Part shown: one piece after another, positions 58,370-64,000 of the stretch
How the letters are laid out: every line of letters begins with the position of its first letter
Position numbering within the stretch: position 1 is the first letter of the stretch
DNA from: Adiantum capillus-veneris
Lineage: Eukaryota > Streptophyta > Polypodiopsida > Polypodiales > Pteridaceae
Direction of reading: 5' to 3'
Length of the DNA stretch: 64,000 nucleotides
NCBI GenBank assembly: GCA_014529385.2
Contig: CM043950.1
Span: 156,769,545-156,833,544 of the forward strand
The notes under the pieces: generated by a model
Told to the model about the DNA's origin: nothing
Databases searched by the model: none
Seen by the model: the letters and a program-made list of their open reading frames with translations, nothing else
Program-made: the position numbers and the translations under genes

Positions 58370-59455
58370 AGAGTCACCTCTATGTTAAACCATGTGGTCC
58401 TAGGTCCAAATGGTGCCAACAAAATGGTTCTACAAGTGTACCTAGGCCACTCTATGGTAGTGTGATCACATGTTCCCTTATGACATTAGAGGACCCTCAA
58501 AGAAGTATCCCTTGAATGGCCTAAATACCCCTTTAGAGCCTCTACACCAACACCATATGGAATCATGTGGCCTGAAGGCCATAGAGTTGCCCTGCATGCT
58601 AGTAAGAACCTCTCTATGCTCTACATTGGCATACTATGGCCCCAAGGCCACAAGGTGGACACAATGTTTTAAAGAAACGCTTCATGAGGGTTTTCTGGTA
58701 ACCTATGACCCCAGGGCCATATGGTGCTCTCCATGCAAGTAAAAACCACTATTTACTCTATATTGAGGAGTCCTTGTGGGATGAAGTCCATAGGGTCCCC
58801 TCTATGCTAGTAAGAACCTCTGTTTACTCTATAATGGCACCGTGTGGCCTAAAGGTCATAGGGTTCCCTCTATGCTACTAAGAATATCTTTGTGCTCTAT
58901 GCTCTATGCTCTATGATCTATATTGACTTCCTATGGCCCCAAGACAACAAGGTGCTCTCATCGTTTCCAAAAACACCTCATTGTTTTGCTATGACCCTAG
59001 GGTCATAGCTCTCTATGCCGATATTAAGCACCATGCTCTATATTAGGTCCCTAAGGCCTGAAGGCCATAGGGTTGGCCTCAAGGGCCCCAAGGGTGCTTT
59101 GTATGCCAATAAAAAATACTATTCGCTCTATATTGAGAAGACCTTTTTTACTGAAGGCCATAGGAACCCTTCTATGATGGATTTTTGACAACCAATCCCC
59201 CTAGGTCAAGATGTTCTATATGCTAGTAAAAACACTATTTTCTCTATATTGGCACCATGTGACTTGAAAGCCATATGGTCCCCTATATTCTAGTAAGAGC
59301 CTCTCCATGCTCTATATTGGCACCCTTTGGCCTGAAGGCCATAGGGTCCGATCTTTGCTAGTAAGAATCGATCTATGCTCTATATTGGCACCCTATGGCC
59401 TGAAGGCCATAGGGTCCCCTGTATGCTAGTAAGAACCTCTCTATTCTCTACACAT
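58370..59455. repeat. Degenerate tandem repeat with hairpin units
   Basis: About 1.1 kb of diverged 60-90-bp units. A typical unit has CTCTATATTGGCACC, then CCTATGGCCTGAAGGCCATAGG (a 9-10-bp stem with a TGAA loop), then GTCCCCTCTATGCTAGTAAG. Roughly a dozen units are seen; the hairpin is best kept at about 59326-59352 and 59390-59416, while others have one or two changes. The array ends where the copia element is inserted. Confidence 0.88.
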
Positions 59456-59460
59456 CCGAT

Positions 59461-59782
59461 TGTAAAGAATGAGGATGCAAGAGAGCTACACAAGAAAAGC
59501 ACAAAGCACACAGAGATGGAAAGATTCTTCTTCTTCTTCACAGAAAAGAGAGTACAAAATGACTAAGTGCTAAAGCTGAAAAATAGCACATATGTACATG
59601 CAGTCACTAAGTGTGAACTCGCTAGAAGCGTACTAGGTTGGCACTATAAGTGTAGTCCAGCTGTAGAATCCCTGGCGGAGATCCTCCGTGTCAGTCACCT
59701 AACACGCCAGTGAGTAAATGTCGTAAGCGGCCAAGACCCGTAGTGGATGCCAGCTCAAGGTGTAGAGCTCGATATCTCAACA
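59461..59782 (-). repeat. 3' LTR of copia element
   Basis: It starts TGTAAAG and ends TCTCAACA, with GACGGGGAG on the minus strand as the probable polypurine tract just inside (from 59783). Confidence 0.9.
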
Positions 59783-59925
59783 CTCCCCGTCGAGCTCTGC
59801 ATGTCCCAGAGTCCAAGCATAGTTCGGAAACGTCGAAGCTTCTCATCTCAGAGGGCCTTGGTAAAGATATCCGCTATCTGCTCCTCTGTGCTGACGTAGA
59901 CCAAGTCGATGTCGCCCGCCAACAC

Positions 59926-60318
59926 TCACTCTCGAACGTAGTGGTAATGGACCTCTATGTGTTTGGTCCTAGCATGGAACACTGGGTTCCTAGCCAACTG
60001 CATGCTGCGGAGGTTGTCACAATGAATGAAAATCTGCTGGTCCACCTGCACTCCCAAGTCCTCAAGTAATGTGTGTAGCCAAGCTACCTCACACGCCGCA
60101 ACTGTTGCACCTCTGTACTCGGCCTCTGTGCTCGATAAAGCAACCGTAGGCTGCTTTTTGCTGCTCCAAGTAACGGCAGCACTCTCAAAAGAGAACATGA
60201 AGCCACTCGTAGATCTCCTATCAACAATTCTACTTGCCCAATCTGCATCTGTATACCCATACAATGCTAATGGTGCATCTGCTGCATAGAACAATGCGTA
60301 GTCAAGAGTACCTTGCAC
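59926..60318 (-). pseudogene. Copia RNase H
   Basis: The frame reads MQGTLDYALFYAAD, then GYTDADWASRIVDRRSTSGF (first catalytic Asp), ALSSTEAEYRGA (Glu), and HCDNLRSMQLARNPVFHARTKHIE (Asp), all standard for copia RNase H. It ends YHYVRE then a TGA at 59926, where Arg (CGA) is expected; coding resemblance continues toward 59800. The stop at 60319-60333 separates it from the RT frame. Confidence 0.93.
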
Positions 60319-60333
60319 ATACCTAAGTGTGCA

Positions 60334-61491
60334 TCATACTCCATCCAAATGTGGCTTCCTCGGAAGTTGCATGAACTGACTCTCCAAGCCTACTGTGTAG
60401 CTCAAGTCTGGCCTCGTGATAGTCAAGTAGATTAGACTACCCACAATCTTCCTGTACATGTTCACATCCTCAACAACATCACCCTTCTCTGCACTCAGCT
60501 TTGCATTCACATCCAAGGGAATAGAAATTGGCTTACAATCAGCCATACCAATAGCTTTCTTGCCACTTGGCAATGGCACCAACTCGCATGTGTCGTTTGC
60601 TTCCAATGCAGCCATCTCTTCATTCATTGCATCATCCCAATGCACATTTCCAACTGCATCCTCAAAACATGTGGGCTCCACATCCTGTATCACCTTAGCC
60701 ATGTAGGCTTGGTGATGCGCTAGATACCCATCATAAGTCAATTTCTGAACTGGATTTTTGACTCTACTAGATTTGCGCGGTCCTGGGTCACTCCTTTGCC
60801 CTCTAGCATCTTCTTCTATTTTCCTTACACCAGGTGTCCTGACAGCCGGAATTCCAAATTCCTCATCAAGACTTTGTTCAAAACCATCTGAATCCATGTC
60901 TACATGTGAAAAACCTGATGATACATCAGCCATAAAGGGAGGTTCATCAACCTTTTCCTTTCCTTTTCGTGATACATTCCCTGTACCTGTTGGTGGAGTA
61001 ACCTGCGTACGTAGTCTACCATTCCATGGTTTCTCAACAGAGCCACGAGAAGAGGACTCTTGTGGTCCACTCAAAACCTGTGACTGTGGCCTCACATTTT
61101 GTACAACCACATGATCTTTTACATCAGCCCCAATAGTGCCATGTGCATTATCGTACCAGCTGCTCATCTCATCAAAGACTACATCTCTGCTCACTCGTAA
61201 TTCTTGTGTAGTAGGATTGTAGCACCTGTACCCCTTTTGTTCAAGGGAATATCCCACAAGAATACATTTCTCTGCTTTAGGATCCAATTTCCTATGCAAC
61301 TCATCTGGTACATGCACGTAAGCTATGCAGCCAAACACTTTCAAGTGTGCCAAATCAGGCTTTGTACCTGTAAACTTTTCCTTAGGTGTTACATCATGCA
61401 CCGCAGCTGTAGGTGTCCTGTTCATAATGCACACAACTGTATTTACGGCTTCAGCCCAGAAATGATGAGGCATGTTCTTCTCATTCATCAA
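60334..61491 (-). pseudogene. Copia integrase C-terminus fused to RT remnant
   Basis: From 61491: NEKNMPHHFWAEAVNTVVCI, then TGTKPDLAHLKVFGCIAYVHVP and AEKCILVGYSLEQKGYRCYN, the usual copia INT C-terminal stretch. Then AMNEEMAALEANDTCELVPLPS opens the RT region. Within 20 codons the sequence jumps, still in frame, to DCKPISIPLDVN, which belongs after the RT palm; the catalytic YVDD core is therefore missing (joint near 60560). RKIVGSLIYLTITRPDLSY and QLPRKPH end the piece. Confidence 0.92.
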
Positions 61492-61495
61492 TGCA

Positions 61496-62436
61496 CGTGC
61501 AACCTTTGCAATGTGCCCGTTTTTCCTTTATGCGACCCCATTCTGTTGTGGAGTATATCTGCATGTAAACTGCTTGCGTATACCATGCATTCGCAGAAAA
61601 TCTTAAAAATTATTGGAGAAGTACTCTCCCCCTCCATCTGACCTCAATGTCTTGATTTGCATATCTGTCTCCTTCTCAATCATGACTTTGAAGTCTTGAA
61701 AGTGACCAAACACTTCACTTTTGTTACGCATGAAGTAGACCCATACTTTCCTTGTATGGTCATCAATGAAAGAGACATAATACCTGCAACCATGTATACT
61801 TGCAGTATCGGTTGGACCCCAAACATCTGTGTGCACCACCTCAAGTGGCTTTTTACATACATTGCGCTCATGTGGAAATGAGCCCTTTGACTGTTTTCCA
61901 AACTGGCATGCTGCACACACTTTATGCATACCATCCACCTTGAATTTGGGCAAACCTTTTACAATCTGTTTTGATTGCATGTTGTGCAATCTCTGCTCAT
62001 TGACATGGCCAATGCGTTTGTGCCAAATTTCAACATCAGCCACAACACCTGTGCCCTGTGCAAATAATGCATCTTTTACCTCAGGCATGTCTACATTCAG
62101 CGTAAACATTCTGCCCACACATTTGCCCTCTCTGATCAGCTTACAGCCATTCTGGAAATCTTCTACATAGCAGCCATTTGGATTCAAGCGAACCTGCAAA
62201 CCCTGCTCAACCATTTGTCCAACAGAAACAAGATTCTTTGTAATGTTTGGGACATGAAGTACATCTGCTAAGTACTTTGATTTCCCACTCTTCGGATTTA
62301 GAGGTATGTCCCCTACATGAGCAATGGGGTGAGATGTGTCATCTCCTGTCTGCACATAGCCTGACACATCTGGTTTGCGCATATCTCTAAACCACTCTCC
62401 ACGAGACGTCATGTGATTAGAGGTACCTGAATCCAC
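61496..62436 (-). pseudogene. Copia protease and integrase
   Basis: It starts with the protease active site MDSGTSNHMTSRGEWF. The pre-integrase zinc module reads IWHKRIGHVNEQRLH ... CAACQFGKQSK. The integrase core has VVHTDVWGPT and LRSDGGGEYFSNNF, both catalytic Asp. A TAA follows at about 61600. The frame then continues to QQNGVA, but the next codon, at 61528-61530, is TAA where the catalytic Glu belongs. Thus the third catalytic residue is itself a stop. A stop near 62450 cuts it from gag. Confidence 0.93.
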
Positions 62437-62451
62437 ATACCAAACATCATC

Positions 62452-63462
62452 TTAGGTGGAATTCTCTACAGTCATTGTATTCATTACATGCTGCATAACA
62501 AACATGCGCTCGTTTTTGCTGTCATATGCATCTCTGCTAGTAGATGCATAGTTGCCCTGTTCTCTCTTTCCACTTGATTTTCCCTTTGGACAGTCATGTG
62601 ACATGTGACCTCTTTCACCACAAGTCCAACATTCTCTGCCATCTGGAGTATGTTGCTGCCTGCTTGATCCTGCACCACGACCTCTTTGACTCCCCCTGCC
62701 TTGAGACTGGTTTCCCCTGCCACCTGTATTGTTTTGATTTGATTGGCCTTCCAAAAATTGGCCCCTGCAACCCCTTGGGCCTCGACCACGACCTCTACCT
62801 CTACCTCTGTTGGAGTTAGAATAGAAGGCCTGTTCAGAATTATTTCTACCATGAGAAGAAGATGTGTCAAGGTTCTTGTCCTCCAGAATAAGCATAGAAA
62901 TCAAATCTTGGAACACGGGGATGTCGTCTCTTGTATTCATGGAAGACCTGAAATGTACATACTCATCTCCTAGACCATCCAAGCATGCACCGACAATGTC
63001 ATCGTCTTCCACTGAGACTTTAATAGATCCAAGAGCCTCAATGATACTCTTGATCTTCAAGGCATAATCATTGATTGAGAGGTTGTTCCTCCTAACCTGA
63101 TTTAGCTCCGACTTTAGTTGAAGCTTCTTGGCCTTGGTGTTCACCTCCTCGAACACTCTGCCTAAGTTTTTCCATGCAATGGCGGGGGTTTCAGCATCCT
63201 GGAGATAGCCCATCATGCCATCTGTGATGCTCATACAAAGCCAATACATCACTTTGCTCTAGCCTTGTTGCCAGTCCCTCAAAGCTTTCCTTTGTTCTGC
63301 TGTAGCATTTGCCTCGGGAATCTCTGGTTCCTTTTCATTGTCTCCTTCTACATAATCCCAATAACCTTTTCCTTTTAGGAAATTTGATATTCTGAACTTC
63401 CATGCAGAGTAGTTATTTTTCTCAAGCTTCTCAGTAACAATCTGACTGAAACCGTCAGACAT
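62452..63462 (-). pseudogene. Copia gag
   Basis: ATG at 63462. MSDGFSQIVTEKLEKNNYSA, then WKFRISNFLKGKGYWDYVEG, is the copia gag N-terminus. A TAG near 63257 follows WQQG. The rest (63252-62452) holds the capsid-like helices (ELNQVRRNNLSINDYALKIK, GLGDEYVHFRSSM), an Arg/Gly-rich stretch (GRGRGRGRGPRG), and the zinc knuckle CWTCGERGHMSHDC near 62620. It ends at a TAG, 62452. Confidence 0.93.
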
Positions 63463-63714
63463 CTTGAAGCACTAAGACAAAATAGCTGCAATCTGCAAAA
63501 ACCTGCAAATCTGCTATCGTGGTACCTATAACACTTTCTACACTCAACAAGTGTCCACAATCAAGCGTACATACAACCACTTTACTTGTACAATAAATCT
63601 CTGTATACTGCACTTTGGAGACCTGTTTAGAAACTTGTGTGAAAAACTGCATCTGGTCGTGGATTGCGAACGAAGGGATTGTGATGCTCTTGCTCTCTTA
63701 GCCTCTCTTGCCTG

Positions 63715-63732
63715 CACCAGGCTCTCATACCA
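63715..63732 (-). promoter_or_regulatory. Copia primer-binding site
   Basis: The minus strand reads TGGTATGAGAGCCTGG next to the 5' LTR. It matches the 3' end of initiator tRNA-Met except G for C at the seventh base. Confidence 0.85.
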
Positions 63733-64000
63733 TGTAAAGAATGAGGATGCAAGAGAGCTACACAAGACAAGCACAAAGCACACAGAGGGGGAAAGCTTCT
63801 TCTTCTTCTTCACAAAAAAGAGAGTATGAAATGACTAAGTGCTAAAGCTGAAAAATAGCACATATGTACATGCGGTCACTAAGTGTGAACTCGCTAGAAG
63901 CGTACTAGGCTGGCACTATAAGTGTAGTCCAGCTGTAGAATCATTGGCAGAGATCCTCCGTGTCGGTCGTCTAGCGCGCCAGTGAGTAAATGCCGTAAGC
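63733..64000 (-). repeat. 5' LTR of copia element, incomplete at window edge
   Basis: It matches 59461-59728 with a few differences; about 50 bp should lie beyond the window. Confidence 0.93.

Larger units (their letters stand above)
59461..64000 (-). mobile_element. Ty1/copia retrotransposon (5' LTR leaves the window)
   Basis: The left LTR (59461-59782, 322 bp) and the right LTR (from 63733) both start TGTAAAGAATGAGG and match closely. Adjacent to the right LTR the minus strand has a TGGTATGAGAGCCTGG primer-binding site, one base off the initiator-Met site. Gag, protease, integrase and RT/RNase H follow in copia order (INT before RT). An in-frame deletion removes most of RT, and single stop codons occur in gag, protease, integrase and RNase H. 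It is otherwise the best preserved LTR element here. The target duplication cannot be checked because the right edge is outside the window. Confidence 0.95.

Overview
This window is repeat-dense intergenic DNA from a large plant nuclear genome. I see no intact single-copy host gene, no rRNA or tRNA gene and no bacterial-type feature. The mix of L1-type LINEs, a CACTA/EnSpm DNA transposon with plant TNP2-type domains, Ty3/gypsy and Ty1/copia LTR elements, long GA/GT microsatellites and GT-AG introns indicates a land plant. The repeat style would fit a fern or another large-genome lineage, but the sequence does not fix the taxon.

Layout, left to right. 1-2.1 kb: nothing recognisable. 2.16-5.89 kb and 12.73-13.6 kb: one plus-strand LINE cut inside its reverse transcriptase by a 6,831-bp CACTA element (5891-12721, 3-bp duplication TGA). 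The CACTA has lost its catalytic core, keeps other transposase domains and a second transposon gene, and carries a captured heavy-metal-associated isoprenylated protein (HIPP) gene copy. 15.0-28.7 kb: a minus-strand Ty3/gypsy element (I), with leader, pre-gag domain, gag, protease, RT, RNase H, integrase and a second protease-like domain after integrase; its gag is split by a TTAA-flanked element (copy A). 28.7-29.5 kb: LINE fragment. 29.5-31.3 kb: an unknown coding repeat, copied again at 51.2-53.1 kb. 31.4-38.1 kb: a chromodomain gypsy element (III, duplication AACAA). 38.7-47.7 kb: gag and protease of another gypsy element (IV), split by a non-autonomous LTR element (II, 40101-45687, duplication TGGAC) and by TTAA copy B. 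49.3-51.2 kb: LINE 3' fragment containing TTAA copy C. 54.7-56.6 kb: long GA/GT microsatellites. 57.1-58.3 kb: an unidentified minus-strand ORF. 58.4-59.45 kb: a hairpin-bearing tandem repeat. 59.46-64.0 kb: a minus-strand Ty1/copia element running off the window.

The least familiar signals are: (1) a recurring palindrome centred on ACGCGT in the untranslated leaders of elements I and II, whose arms differ between the two elements while self-complementarity is kept; (2) three copies of a TTAA-flanked element with co-varying terminal repeats; (3) a pre-gag domain shared by I and II; (4) a duplicated integrase zinc-binding module and an extra protease-like domain after integrase in element I; (5) the HIPP capture inside the CACTA element. 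All coding regions are eroded, so the window reads as layered transposon nesting and decay rather than a working operon or pathway.
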